DNA of 51,828 bases from Prauserella endophytica (GCF_005146945.1 NZ_SWMS01000035.1:1-51828); one strand, 5' to 3'; numbered from the stretch's first letter, positions 24,028 to 33,336 are shown. The notes: generated from the letters alone by a model not told the origin. Numbers and translations are program-made.

Positions 24028-24414
24028 TCAGCGCGTGCCCGGCCGGGGACGGTAGGCGGTCGCGGTGATTTCGAGACGGAGACCGAACGGCAGCGCGGCG
24101 ACCGCGACGGTGGTGCGGGTCGGCAGCCTGCGGTCGCCGAAGTATCGCCGGTAGGCGGCATCCATCGCCGCCCAGTCGCCGATGTCGGCCAGGTAGCACG
24201 TCACGGCGACGAGATCGTCGAGCGTGGCGTCGGCCGCGGCGAGCACGCGTTCCAGATTGCCCAGCGCGGTGACCGTCTCCGCCTCGATACCGCCCGGGAC
24301 GATGGCGAAGTCCTGATCGAACCCGCCCTGCCCGGAGACGTATAGGAAGTCGCCCGCGACGACGAGCGGTGTGTAGGCGCCTTTCGCGGTGCCGAGGTCA
24401 ATGTCGGTGCGCAT
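24028..24414 (-). CDS. RidA/YjgF family enamine/imine deaminase
   Basis: A 128-residue trimeric RidA-fold protein, which hydrolyses reactive enamine/imine intermediates such as 2-aminoacrylate. Family features: YTPLVVAGDFLYVSGQGGFD near 14-33, ETVTALGNLERVLAAADATL, VAVTCYLADIGDWAAMDAAY, and the catalytic-arginine segment LPTRTTVAVAALPFGLRLEI near 104-123. The ATG at 24414 lies inside the 3' end of the dipeptidase gene (17-bp overlap), so it is the last gene of the hydantoinase-type operon. It may clear imines arising from amino-acid products of that pathway. Confidence 0.9.
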   Translation of the reverse strand: MRTDIDLGTAKGAYTPLVVAGDFLYVSGQGGFDQDFAIVPGGIEAETVTALGNLERVLAAADATLDDLVAVTCYLADIGDWAAMDAAYRRYFGDRRLPTRTTVAVAALPFGLRLEITATAYRPRPGTR

Positions 24415-25480
24415 GGTGGACTCCCATTCCGTGGTCGTGGCCGGCGCCGGCCGGCCGGGTGCTGGGTTCGTGGTGGTCGAGCACGCGGTCGAGGAAAGCC
24501 CGCAGGTTGTCGTACAGCACCGCGTCGCATTCCGCGGCGGTCCAGCCACGGGCCCGCATCCGGGCCGCGAGATGGGGAAAGTCCGCGGGGCCCTCGAACT
24601 CTTCGACCGCCGCATCGAACGTCATCCCGTCCGGCATGATCACGTCCGGTGGGACGTGCAGCGCGCCGGACCGGACGATCTGTCGGGAGAAGTCCGACCC
24701 GATCGCCAGGTGTTCCACGCCGACAACCTCGCGGGCGTGATCGAGGTGGTCGACCGCCTTGTCCAGGGTCGCCGCGCCACCGTCGACGCCGAGGGTCACC
24801 GGATGCGGCATGATGCCGATCAGCCCGCCCGCGTCGGCCACCGCGGTGAGCTGCGTGTCTCCGAGGTTGCGCGGGCTGTCGTACACCGCACGGCACGCGG
24901 CGTGGCTGACCAGCACGTGCCCGTCCACGGCCCGCCCCAGCACCTGGTCGACGGTGCGCGGGCTGGCATGGGCCAGGTCGATGGCGATGTGCCGGTCGAC
25001 CAGCGCGTCGACCAGGGTCCGGCCGAGTCCGCTCAGCCCGCCGTCGCTCTCGCCCTCTCCCAGCCCGTCGGCGAACGGGTTGCGGCGGTTCCAGGTCAGC
25101 CCGACCATCCGCACGCCGAGCGCGACGAACGGTTCCAGCAACGCCGGTGTGTAACCGAACGGCTCGGTTCCCTCCATGCTCAGCAGCAAGGCGATCCGGC
25201 CGCTGCGTTCGGCCTCGGCAAGGTCACCGGCGCCGCGCGCCCAGACCAGGTCGTCCGGGTTCTCCCGCAGGGCGCGGTGGAATCCGCCGCACTGGGTGAG
25301 CGCCACCCGCAGCCCGCCTTCGGGCAGCTGCTCGAGCCCGGCACTGATCGGGCAGACCGTCAACGCCACGTTGCCCCGGCGCAGCTGGCCGAGCCAGTAC
25401 CTGCCGAACGGGTTCTCCACGTGCGCCCGATAGGCGACCTCGTAGAGCAGATCGTTGTGCGCGTCGGCGAACCGGGTCAT
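24398..25480 (-). CDS. Membrane-dipeptidase family peptidase (M19)
   Basis: A 360-residue zinc amidohydrolase-fold dipeptidase. Metal and catalytic ligands are in order: FADAHNDLLYE (HxD, residue about 8), LLLSMEGTEPFGY (Glu), IAIDLAHASPRTV (His) and HVLVSHAACRAVYDSPRN (His), then LGIGSDF-type IGSDFSRQ. There is no signal peptide, so it is cytosolic, as is usual for bacterial M19 enzymes acting on dipeptides or lactam-like substrates. It overlaps hyuB by 4 bp and ridA by 17 bp. In this operon it may cleave a dipeptide or N-acyl amino acid released from a cyclic ureide or oxoproline-type compound. Confidence 0.88.
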   Translation of the reverse strand: MTRFADAHNDLLYEVAYRAHVENPFGRYWLGQLRRGNVALTVCPISAGLEQLPEGGLRVALTQCGGFHRALRENPDDLVWARGAGDLAEAERSGRIALLLSMEGTEPFGYTPALLEPFVALGVRMVGLTWNRRNPFADGLGEGESDGGLSGLGRTLVDALVDRHIAIDLAHASPRTVDQVLGRAVDGHVLVSHAACRAVYDSPRNLGDTQLTAVADAGGLIGIMPHPVTLGVDGGAATLDKAVDHLDHAREVVGVEHLAIGSDFSRQIVRSGALHVPPDVIMPDGMTFDAAVEEFEGPADFPHLAARMRARGWTAAECDAVLYDNLRAFLDRVLDHHEPSTRPAGAGHDHGMGVHHAHRH

Positions 25481-27228
25481 CGGGCATCAGCGGCGCGCAG
25501 CGCCGTCGTGCTCTCCTCGTCGACGAACCAGGCCTCGGCGTCACGCCGCACCCGCACCCCGTACGTGGTCTCCGCATCCTCGGCGCTGAGCAGTTCGCCG
25601 CGGACGTCGCGCAGCACGTCCGTGGGATCCCGCTCGAACGGGTCACCCAGCCCGCCGCCGCCGGACGTGGTGGCGGTGAACGCATCCCCGGCCCGCAATC
25701 GGTGAGCGCTGTTGTGCCGGGTCACGACGATCTCGCGGTCGGTGCCAGGGTGCACTACCACGCGTGCCGGCTTTCCTGGCCGCCCGCCGTGCGCACCACG
25801 GCCCATCACGTCCACGGTGTTCTCGACCATCACGTTGAGGTTCAGGCCTTCTTCGAGGATGCGATAGTCGCGGCGCACCCCCGCGCCGCCCCGGTACCGC
25901 CCGGCACCCGCGACGTGCGGGGCGTACTCGAACCGCTCGATCCGCACCGGGTACCGCGTCTCGACGATCTCCACCGGGGTGGTCGGCACGTCGCCGTTGC
26001 CCATGACGTTCAGCACGGCCCCGTCCCCGTGGGGCCGGCCGCCCGTGCCGCAGTCGACCGGGTCGCTGAAGATGAACGGCGTGCCGTCCCGGGGGTCCGA
26101 ACGCGACAGAACGATGCCGGTGAGCTGCGACCCGCCCGCCGGGCACCAGTCCGGCACCGCCTTCGCCAGCGCCTGCACGCACAACTCGACGACGGTGACC
26201 ACCGAGTACCCGTAGGAGTCGCAGGGCGCGGGCCGCTGCGCGGTCAGCGCCGTGCCCGGGGTGATGTCGAAGTCGAGGGCGCGGAAATGGCCCGCGTTCG
26301 TCGGATCGGTCGGCATGGTCAAGGCCTTGAGCGCGATCCGCACCGAGCTCGCGGCGACGATGGGGTTGAGGTTGATCGGACCGGTCCGGCTCGGGCTGGT
26401 GCCGTCGAACGACGCGGTCATCCGGTCGCCGTCCACCCGCAGGGTCACGGCCAGCCGGACCGGGTCGTTCTCCACAACGCCGTCGGAGTCCAGCGACATG
26501 GCCGCCCCGTAGCTGCCGTCCGGGATCTCCGCGATCTTGCGGCGCACCGCCGCGTCGGTGCGCTCGATGACGAACGCCATCGATGCGGCGGCCACGTCGG
26601 CACCGTACTTCGCGCACAGCGCCTGGACGCGCAGCACGCCCTGACGGGTCGAGGCGAGCTTGGCCTCCAGGTCCCCCATGACCAGGCCGGGGAACCGGAC
26701 GTTGGCGGCGATCAGCTTGAACAGCTCGGTGTTGCGTTCGCCGCGCGACACCAGCTTCAGGTGGTTGAAACAGACGCCTTCCTGGTAGATGCTCGTCGAG
26801 TCGCGGCACCATCCACCGGGTTCCTTGCCGCCGATGTCGGCCCAGTGGGCGGTGGCCGAGGAGAACGCGACGAGCCGTCCGGCGTGGAAGATGGGGCGGT
26901 AGATGGTGGTGTCGGAAATGTGGGTTCCGCTGAGATAGGGATCGTTGACGATCAGCACGTCGTCCTCGTGGAACGCCTCGAGGCCGAGTTCGGCGACACC
27001 GGTGCGGATCGTGTCCCCGAGGCAGCCGATGAAGGCCGCGACCCCGGGTGCCTCACCCCACATCTCGCCACCCGGGGAGACGATGCCGAGTCCGAAGTCC
27101 TGCGATTCAAACAGCAGCGGGTTGTACGCGGTCAGGCGCAGGGTGCGCGCCATCTCCAGCGCCGCCGACGTCATCCCGTTGCGGACGATCTCAGCGGTCA
27201 CGACATCGATCTTGTCCGGCCCGTTCAC
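25477..27228 (-). CDS. hyuB: Hydantoinase B / oxoprolinase family protein
   Basis: A 583-residue HyuB-type subunit of an ATP-dependent hydantoinase/5-oxoprolinase. Family segments: VTAEIVRNGMTSAALEMART near the start, FVGxxG-like VAAFIGCLGDTIRTG, VLIVNDPYLSGTHISDTTIY, and the C-terminal GRGAHGGRPGKPARVVV and TSGGGGLGDPFERDP. The last motif is highly conserved in HyuB proteins. The GTG at 27228 overlaps the hyuA stop (GTGA). HyuA and HyuB together hydrolyse a cyclic amide (hydantoin, N-methylhydantoin, 5-oxoproline or a relative) using ATP. The substrate cannot be fixed from sequence. Confidence 0.9.
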   Translation of the reverse strand: MNGPDKIDVVTAEIVRNGMTSAALEMARTLRLTAYNPLLFESQDFGLGIVSPGGEMWGEAPGVAAFIGCLGDTIRTGVAELGLEAFHEDDVLIVNDPYLSGTHISDTTIYRPIFHAGRLVAFSSATAHWADIGGKEPGGWCRDSTSIYQEGVCFNHLKLVSRGERNTELFKLIAANVRFPGLVMGDLEAKLASTRQGVLRVQALCAKYGADVAAASMAFVIERTDAAVRRKIAEIPDGSYGAAMSLDSDGVVENDPVRLAVTLRVDGDRMTASFDGTSPSRTGPINLNPIVAASSVRIALKALTMPTDPTNAGHFRALDFDITPGTALTAQRPAPCDSYGYSVVTVVELCVQALAKAVPDWCPAGGSQLTGIVLSRSDPRDGTPFIFSDPVDCGTGGRPHGDGAVLNVMGNGDVPTTPVEIVETRYPVRIERFEYAPHVAGAGRYRGGAGVRRDYRILEEGLNLNVMVENTVDVMGRGAHGGRPGKPARVVVHPGTDREIVVTRHNSAHRLRAGDAFTATTSGGGGLGDPFERDPTDVLRDVRGELLSAEDAETTYGVRVRRDAEAWFVDEESTTALRAADAR

Positions 27229-29291
27229 GGCTGCTCCTCCGATCGCGTGATGATCATGTTGCCGAGCTCGTCGACCTCCAGCAGCCATCCGGGCGGCACG
27301 ACGGTAGTGGTGGTCCATTCCTCGACGACGGCCGGCCCCGGCACGCTCTGCCCGACGGCGAGCGCGTCCCGTTCGTAGATCGCGGTGTCGACCGGACCTT
27401 GTCCGAAGTAGACCTTGCGGATCTCTCGCGGTTGCGCCGTCACCTCGTTGGTCCACAGTGGCCAGTCCGGTGCGGTCACCGGACCCACCAACCGCGCCCG
27501 GCAGTGCACGAGTTCGAGATCCGCGTCCATCGCGCCGTGTCCGTAGAGCTGCCGGTGGGCATGCACGAACCCCTCGCGGACGCGCGACAGCAGGCCCGCA
27601 CCCGAGTCCAGCCAGCCCGGCTCGACCGGCACCGGGATGGTGGCGTCCTGACCCGCGTAGCGCACGTCGAGCTGATAGGTGGTGATCAGCGAATCACCGG
27701 TGAAGCCGTACTGGGCCACCTGGTCGGCGGCCTGGCCGGCGAGCGAGGTGAGGATCGTGACGATCTCCGCGCGCCGAGACTCCTCCAGCGCCATCACCCG
27801 CGTCAGCACCGCGTCCTCGCGGTAGTCGGAGCTGAGGATGCCCCAGGCCGAGAAGTTCGCCGGCGCCCGGGGAATGACGACCTTGCCGACCTCGCAGTGT
27901 CCGGCGACCGCCGCGGCGAACAGGCCACCACCCCCGCCGTAGGAGTACATCACGAAGTCACGCGGGTCCAGTCCGCGTTCGACGGTGACGGCGCGGATGG
28001 CGTAGGTCATGCTCGTCTCCGCGATGGCGAGCGTTCCCGCCGCGGCCTCCTCCACCGACAGGCCGAGCGGCTCGGCGATCCTGGACCGCATCGCCGCGGC
28101 GGCGGCGTCCAGCGAGAGCTGCATGCGGGATCCGAGGAAGCGCTGCGGGTCGAGCCTGCCGAGCAGCAGGTGGGCGTCGGTGACGGTGGGTTCGGCGCCG
28201 CCCAGCCCGAAGGCGGCCGGTCCCGGATGCGCCCCGGCGCTGCGCGGCCCCACCTGCAGCACACCGCGGTGGTCGATCCACGCGATGGAGCCGCCACCGG
28301 CGCCGATCGACACGATGTCGATGGTCGGGCCGAGGATCGGCCGACCGGCGACCGCGGTTTCGGACCGCTCGAGGATCTGCCCGCCCTCGATCAGCGCGAC
28401 GTCGTAGCTGGTGCCCCCGACGTCCGCGCAGATCACGTCGGGGTGCCCGAGCCGCGCGGCCAGCGCCGCCGCGCCGATCACCCCACCGGCGGGACCGGAC
28501 TCCAGGGTCCTGATCGGCTTGCGCGCGGCGGCGTGCTCGGCGATCACGCCGCCGTTGGACTGCATGAGCGCGACCGGCCGGTCGTAGCCGTGCGCGCGGA
28601 GATTCCGGACGAGGTCACCGATGTAGCGCTGGAATCCCGGTTGGACATACGTGTTGAGCACCGTCGTGGAGGTGCGCTCGTACTCCCGCCACTCGGTGAT
28701 CAGCTCGCTCGACGCGGTGACCGCGATGCCCGGGTGCGCCGCGCGCACCAGCTCGGCCGCGCGCTGCTCGTGCGCCTGGTTGGCGTAGGAATGGAGAAAG
28801 CCGATCGCGATCGCCTCCGCGCCGCGCCGCACGAGCAGGTCGGCGGCGGCCAGCACACCGGCTTCGTCCAGCGGCTCCACCACGGTGCCGTCCCCGGCCA
28901 CCCGCTCGCGAACCTCGGCGCGCATCTCCCGGGGCACCAGCGACCGCACCGGCTCGTAGAACAGGTTGTAGATCTCCGGGCGTCCGCCCCGCGCCAGCGC
29001 GAGAACGTCGCGGAAGCCGTCGGTGGTGATCAGGCCGACGGCGACCCCGCGCTCCTGCAGGATGGTGTTGATCGCGACCGTGGTGCCGTGGAAGATCCGC
29101 TCGATCTCGCCGATGTCGACGGGCAGCCGCCCGAGACCCGCGAGGAACTCCTCCACCAGCTTGGCGGAGGTCGACGGTTGCTTCTCGATCACGAGCTCGC
29201 CGCTGGCCTCGTCCAGCATCACGAAATCGATGAACGTGCCGCCGACGTCGACGGCCACGCGGGTTCGGGGTGTCTTGCCGGATGCGGGCAT
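27225..29291 (-). CDS. hyuA: Hydantoinase A / oxoprolinase family protein
   Basis: A 688-residue HyuA-type subunit containing the sugar-kinase-like (ASKHA) nucleotide-binding core. Segments: TRVAVDVGGTFIDFVMLDEA (phosphate-1 loop, about 10-29), RIFHGTTVAINTILQERG, LMQSNGGVIAE, ESGPAGGVIGAAALA, CADVGGTSYDVALIEGG (phosphate-2), SIGAGGGSIAWID, and SAGAHPGPAAFGLGG. All nucleotide-binding motifs look intact. The ATG at 29291 follows GAAGGGAG. It is the first gene of the hyuA-hyuB-dipeptidase-ridA operon and is divergent from a PucR regulator. Long open frames extending upstream of the start in GC-rich DNA are not part of the gene. Confidence 0.92.
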   Translation of the reverse strand: MPASGKTPRTRVAVDVGGTFIDFVMLDEASGELVIEKQPSTSAKLVEEFLAGLGRLPVDIGEIERIFHGTTVAINTILQERGVAVGLITTDGFRDVLALARGGRPEIYNLFYEPVRSLVPREMRAEVRERVAGDGTVVEPLDEAGVLAAADLLVRRGAEAIAIGFLHSYANQAHEQRAAELVRAAHPGIAVTASSELITEWREYERTSTTVLNTYVQPGFQRYIGDLVRNLRAHGYDRPVALMQSNGGVIAEHAAARKPIRTLESGPAGGVIGAAALAARLGHPDVICADVGGTSYDVALIEGGQILERSETAVAGRPILGPTIDIVSIGAGGGSIAWIDHRGVLQVGPRSAGAHPGPAAFGLGGAEPTVTDAHLLLGRLDPQRFLGSRMQLSLDAAAAAMRSRIAEPLGLSVEEAAAGTLAIAETSMTYAIRAVTVERGLDPRDFVMYSYGGGGGLFAAAVAGHCEVGKVVIPRAPANFSAWGILSSDYREDAVLTRVMALEESRRAEIVTILTSLAGQAADQVAQYGFTGDSLITTYQLDVRYAGQDATIPVPVEPGWLDSGAGLLSRVREGFVHAHRQLYGHGAMDADLELVHCRARLVGPVTAPDWPLWTNEVTAQPREIRKVYFGQGPVDTAIYERDALAVGQSVPGPAVVEEWTTTTVVPPGWLLEVDELGNMIITRSEEQP

Positions 29292-29330
29292 CGCGACTCC
29301 CTTCGTCTGAGGTTTCGCCAAGTATGGGAA

Positions 29331-29375
29331 GCCGGGAACGGCCCGTCTTCGGCTCGCACGCACGGTATTCCCGGC
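29331..29375. promoter_or_regulatory. Inverted repeat GCCGGGAA...TTCCCGGC in divergent promoter
   Basis: Eight-bp perfect arms separated by 29 bp in the hyuA-pucR intergenic region. A possible regulator-binding pair, although the wide spacing makes this uncertain. Confidence 0.35.
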
Positions 29376-29429
29376 GCTTTCGTGCACATCGCACAGCTGC
29401 GCGCGGTGCGTCTCGGGCATGATGGAGCG

Positions 29430-30929
29430 ATGACGACGATCGGTGAGCTGCTGCGGGATCCCGCCCTCGCGGGGTTGGTGACGCGGCTTGCTCCCGGCGG
29501 CGACCTCGCGGGTCCCCGCGTCAGCGGGGTGCTGGTCGCCGAGAGCGTCACCGAGATCGCCCGCGCCGAACCCGGCGCGGTGGTGGTGCTGACCGCGCGG
29601 GCGTCGGCGGACCTGTCCGGTTACCGGCTCGACGTGGCGCTGCGCGTGGCCGTCGAGCACGGCGTCGCCGCGCTCGTGCTGCCGGCCGAGCCGCCGCCGG
29701 TGATCGAGCCCTCGGCACAGGCGATAGCGCGGTCCGGGCCGGTCGCGGTGCTGCACGCCGACGCCCGCACCCCGCTCGCCGAGCTGGTGGTGGCGGTGGA
29801 CCGCACGCTCACCGCCGGTGCCGCCGCCGCATTGGAACGGGCGCACCGTGGCCTGACCCGGCTGTCGGCGTTGCTGGCGGACGGCGCGCCGGTCGGCCGG
29901 CTGCTCGCGGCGGCCGAGGCGGTGGTGGGCCCAGTCGCGTTCCGGTCCCCGCGCCCGGGCGAGCCGACGGCTCCGGTGCTGGTCGACGGCCGGGAGGAGG
30001 GAAGGCTGGCCGCCGACGGTGACGGTGACCGGGCCGACGTGATGGCCACGGAGCTGGTGCTCGCGTTGTGCGCCGCGGCCGTCGGCGAGACCATCCGGCG
30101 CACCCGGCGCGCCGAGGAGGCGCCCGAACAGCGTCGTGCCGACCTGCTGACCGAACTGCTGTCCGCGGAGCGGCACCACGCCGAACGGCTGCTCGACCGC
30201 GCCCGCGCCGTCGGCATCGACATCGACGGCTGGCACACGGCCCTGCTGCTGCAGACCGACGACCCGGACGACCACGACCTGGACGAGGGTGCCCGCTTCG
30301 ACCGCGCCGTGGAGGTCCGGCGCGTCGCGTTGGAGGTCGCCCGCGACGCCGGGGGTACCTGGCAGCGCGCCCGCAGCGGCGCGGCGCAGCTCGTCGTGCG
30401 GATCGACCCCACCGATCCCGGGCTGGACGCGGTCACCGCCGCCACCGCGGTCGCGCGGGACATCGTGGCGCGTGCGACCGAATTGGGCGTCGCCGCGCGC
30501 GCCGGGGTGGGCAGTGCCCATCCCGGCCCGGACGGGCTGCGCCGTTCGGTCGCCGAGGCACGCGGCGCGCTGGCCGCGCGCGACGCCCCGGTCGTGTCGT
30601 TCGATTCGCTGGGCACCAACCGGTTCCTGGCCGAATGGTCGGCCTCGGCCAGCGGCAGCGAGATCACCCGCGGCCTGCTGGCGCCGTTGGACGCGCTGGG
30701 TCCGCAGCGGCGCGCGACGGCGGTGCGCACCCTGGCGGCCTACCTCGACCACCACGGGTCGCTGCTGCACGCGGCCGAGGCCCTGCACCTGCATCGCAAC
30801 TCGCTGGCGTACCGCCTCAAACGGATCCTGGCGATGCTGAACGTCGACCTCGACGACCCGGACCAGTGGATGATGCTCCAGCTGGCCTGCCGGGTCCGGA
30901 TGCTTCAGGACGGCCGGGCCCGCAGCTGA
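29430..30929 (+). CDS. PucR-family transcriptional regulator
   Basis: A 499-residue activator. The N-terminal PucR-type domain begins MTTIGELLRDPALAGLVTR and includes VVVLTARASADLSGYRLD. A central GGDEF-like/CdaR region lies around 210-400, and the C-terminal HTH_30 motif (LLHAAEALHLHRNSLAYRLK, about 451-470) is diagnostic. PucR regulators often control purine, hydantoin or allantoin catabolism, matching its position between hyuA and the hyuA-like/DUF917 genes. It is divergent from hyuA. Its last 25 bp overlap the 3' end of the opposing hyuA-like gene. Confidence 0.9.
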   Translation: MTTIGELLRDPALAGLVTRLAPGGDLAGPRVSGVLVAESVTEIARAEPGAVVVLTARASADLSGYRLDVALRVAVEHGVAALVLPAEPPPVIEPSAQAIARSGPVAVLHADARTPLAELVVAVDRTLTAGAAAALERAHRGLTRLSALLADGAPVGRLLAAAEAVVGPVAFRSPRPGEPTAPVLVDGREEGRLAADGDGDRADVMATELVLALCAAAVGETIRRTRRAEEAPEQRRADLLTELLSAERHHAERLLDRARAVGIDIDGWHTALLLQTDDPDDHDLDEGARFDRAVEVRRVALEVARDAGGTWQRARSGAAQLVVRIDPTDPGLDAVTAATAVARDIVARATELGVAARAGVGSAHPGPDGLRRSVAEARGALAARDAPVVSFDSLGTNRFLAEWSASASGSEITRGLLAPLDALGPQRRATAVRTLAAYLDHHGSLLHAAEALHLHRNSLAYRLKRILAMLNVDLDDPDQWMMLQLACRVRMLQDGRARS

Positions 30930-32284
30930 GGCGGCCCCTCGACGCGGGCCCGGGCGTGGACCGGGCTGTCCGGCAGGTACGGCAACGGCAGTTCGGTCAG
31001 CTCGGCGACGTAGATCGCGCCCAGATCGGCGCCGTGCCGTACCGCGAGCTCGACGGCCCGCTCGACGAGCAGGTCGCGCCGCCGATCCGCCGGCATGCTC
31101 CGCGGCAGGATCGTCTCGGCCGTCGCACCGACCGGGGCGAGCGCCGCGCCGACCGCGGCGGCGAACCGGGCCTGCCGGGGCCGCAGCACCTCGGCGACGC
31201 CGGGCAGCTCGCCGGCGGCGCCCACCAGGACCACCTGCTCGGGTGCGCCGCCGTCGCGCATCCGCTCGATCGTCCTGGACAGGTGCGACCGGGAACCGGC
31301 CCGGACGGCATCGGCGCCGCGGGCGGTGCGCCGCACCGTGGCGAGGTGCGGCAGGCCGACGGTGGTCGGCACGCCGGCGAGCATCCGGCGCCCGGGCGCC
31401 ACCCGCGGCCGGCCCGCGTGCGCCACCCCGATCGTCACCTCCGTGTGTTCCGCCCGGCACACGAGCGCGTCGTCCAGGCCGGCCAGCACGGCACCGCCGC
31501 GCAGCCACGCCGCCTCCGGTCCGGCGTAGGTCAGCACCGGAAACCGGGCGGCGTGCTCGGCCAGCATGAGCGTCCCGTCGTTGCGCACCACGTAACACGG
31601 GGCGGTCAGGCCGTGCTCGGCGAGCGCGGCGACCAGCGCGTCCGTCACCGCGCGCCCCACCCCGGTCAGCGCGGCGTTCAGGATCGCGGCGTTCTCCCGT
31701 TCCAGCAGTCCCAGGACCCCGAAGTCGTGGCTCAGCACGACCGGGCGGCCGGGGAGTTCGGTCTCGGCGATCCGCTCGGCGGCACGTTCGTCGTCGGGTG
31801 AGACCCCGGCGAACGTGCCGGTGACCGCGACCGCCGACGCCGACGGGCCGAGGCGAGCCAGTGCGGCACGCAGCCCCGCGCGGTCCAGCGGTACCGGCGC
31901 GCTGCCGTCGACCCCGCAGCCGCCGGACACCACCACCTCGCCCGCGGACACCGCGGTCCGCAGTGCCGACGGCCATCCATTCAACGGCGGCACCGCCGAT
32001 CGCGGTGTGGCCGCCAGCCGCACGGCCAGCACGGGGTTCAGGTCATGCAGCCGGTGGAGGGCCGCGGCGGACCAGCCGCAGGCGACCACGACGGCCCGCG
32101 CGGCGGCGGTCTCGGCCGGGTGGCGGTCCAGCAGCTGCGTCAAGGCCGCATCGACGTCCGCCACCGCCGAGCCCGTCGAGGCGAACTCGACGGCCGCGAT
32201 CGGATGCCCGTCCGGGCGGACCACCGCTGCCTCGGTCCGCCGATGCCCGGCGACGACGGCCAGCCGCACCGCCTCGGTCGTCAC
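30905..32284 (-). CDS. Short hydantoinase/oxoprolinase-like (HyuA-like) protein
   Basis: A 459-residue protein related to the N-terminal ASKHA part of HyuA but much shorter than the 680-residue form. Visible segments: VVVSGGCGVDGSAP, AVAVTGTFAGVSPDDERAA, CYVVRNDGTLMLAEHAARFP and VVLVGAAGELPGVAEVLRPR, the last like HyuA-related proteins that pair with DUF917. The hydantoinase-type phosphate loop is poorly kept (RLAVVAGHRRTEAAVV instead of VDxGGTFTD), so ATP use is uncertain. It starts at GTG 32284, overlapping the DUF917 stop by 4 bp, and ends with a 25-bp overlap with the convergent pucR. Confidence 0.75.
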   Translation of the reverse strand: MTTEAVRLAVVAGHRRTEAAVVRPDGHPIAAVEFASTGSAVADVDAALTQLLDRHPAETAAARAVVVACGWSAAALHRLHDLNPVLAVRLAATPRSAVPPLNGWPSALRTAVSAGEVVVSGGCGVDGSAPVPLDRAGLRAALARLGPSASAVAVTGTFAGVSPDDERAAERIAETELPGRPVVLSHDFGVLGLLERENAAILNAALTGVGRAVTDALVAALAEHGLTAPCYVVRNDGTLMLAEHAARFPVLTYAGPEAAWLRGGAVLAGLDDALVCRAEHTEVTIGVAHAGRPRVAPGRRMLAGVPTTVGLPHLATVRRTARGADAVRAGSRSHLSRTIERMRDGGAPEQVVLVGAAGELPGVAEVLRPRQARFAAAVGAALAPVGATAETILPRSMPADRRRDLLVERAVELAVRHGADLGAIYVAELTELPLPYLPDSPVHARARVEGPPQLRARPS

Positions 32285-33336
32285 GCCACGCCGTCCGGCA
32301 GGTCGAGCCCGAACGCGGCGGGCCCCGCCAGGGCGAGCCCCTCCGGTGTCCGCCACGCCGCGGGGCCGTCCCCGGCGACGACCGTCACGAACCGGTCCTC
32401 GCGCAGCTCGTCGATCAGCAGCGGCCGCCGGGTTTCCGCGTCGAACAGCACGATCGTGTCCGGTGTCGCGGCCACCACGCGGCCGCCGTCGAGCGCGAGC
32501 AGGAACTCGTCCTGGAACTCCACGCGCAGTAATCGGTGCCCGTCCGTGTCCTCGACGAGCAGGGACCCGCCCTTTCCCCGGTCGGGCGTGTCGTGCCGCA
32601 AGTGGCGAATACGGCCGCGGGCGAGCACGCGACCACCGGGGAGCGCGGCCTCGACCGCGCCGCGGCGGGTGAGCACGGCACGGCCGATCGCCAGCGCCCG
32701 GGACACCGTTCCCCGGATGGCCGCCCGCCTGCCGACGGACGCGTCCATCAGCTCGAACGCGAACGCGCCGAGACCACCGACCCCGGCCAGCACCCCGAAC
32801 GCGGTGGTCACGAACCGATCCCGGGTGGCGGCCCGGATGGTGATGCGCTGTCCCTCGCCGTCGACCACGAACGCGGGTGTCGGCGGCACTCCCGACAGGC
32901 CCATCACGGTCGCCATGTTCGGCATCGGGCGTCCGGTGCCGTCGGCGTCGACCAGCGGCAGCCCGACGGTGGCCGCCCAGGCGAGCGGGACCAGCCCGTT
33001 GGCGCCGGCGAGCTGGAACGGCATCAACGCGTCGACCCGCCGTCCGTGCGCCGCCTGCACCGCCGCGAGCAGCTCGGCCGGTTCGTCCCCGGTGGGCAAA
33101 CGTTCCTCGAAGATCAACGGGGAACCGAGCATGCCGCAGGGCATCACGAACGCGTCGGGGGCGAGGTCGTCGAAATCCACCACGCGCACCGGGCCGAAAC
33201 GCGCCACGGCGTCCCGCGCCAGTCGTTCGGCCAGCGTCACACCGCCGCCCCCGCCGCAGCCGAGCACCGCGCAGCCACGCGCGAACGCGGCCACCTCCCG
33301 GAGGCCGATGCGGCCGGGCACCTTGCTCGGATTCAC
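32281..33336 (-). CDS. DUF917 family protein
   Basis: A 351-residue protein of the DUF917 (Pfam PF06032-type) family: VAAFARGCAVLGCGGGGGVT near the start, ALMPFQLAGANGLVPLAWAA, LPLVDADGTGRPMPNMAT, and FVTTAFGVLAGVGGLGAFAF. Family members form pairs with HyuA-like proteins, and some have been assigned to desulfuration of S-methyl-thiohydantoins. That assignment is family knowledge and may not apply here. GTG start at 33336. With the HyuA-like protein it forms a two-gene operon (4-bp overlap) next to the main hydantoinase cluster, suggesting a related or modified cyclic ureide as substrate. Confidence 0.85.
   Translation of the reverse strand: MNPSKVPGRIGLREVAAFARGCAVLGCGGGGGVTLAERLARDAVARFGPVRVVDFDDLAPDAFVMPCGMLGSPLIFEERLPTGDEPAELLAAVQAAHGRRVDALMPFQLAGANGLVPLAWAATVGLPLVDADGTGRPMPNMATVMGLSGVPPTPAFVVDGEGQRITIRAATRDRFVTTAFGVLAGVGGLGAFAFELMDASVGRRAAIRGTVSRALAIGRAVLTRRGAVEAALPGGRVLARGRIRHLRHDTPDRGKGGSLLVEDTDGHRLLRVEFQDEFLLALDGGRVVAATPDTIVLFDAETRRPLLIDELREDRFVTVVAGDGPAAWRTPEGLALAGPAAFGLDLPDGVA

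Noticed and set aside
27048-30929. Very long plus-strand frame of about 1290 codons
   Set aside because: Only its last 500 codons (from 29430) are a PucR gene; the rest is the antisense of hyuA/hyuB, open because of high GC.
27225-31976. Very long minus-strand frame of about 1580 codons upstream of hyuA
   Set aside because: HyuA begins at 29291 with a good Shine-Dalgarno; the upstream part is antisense to pucR and lacks family features.
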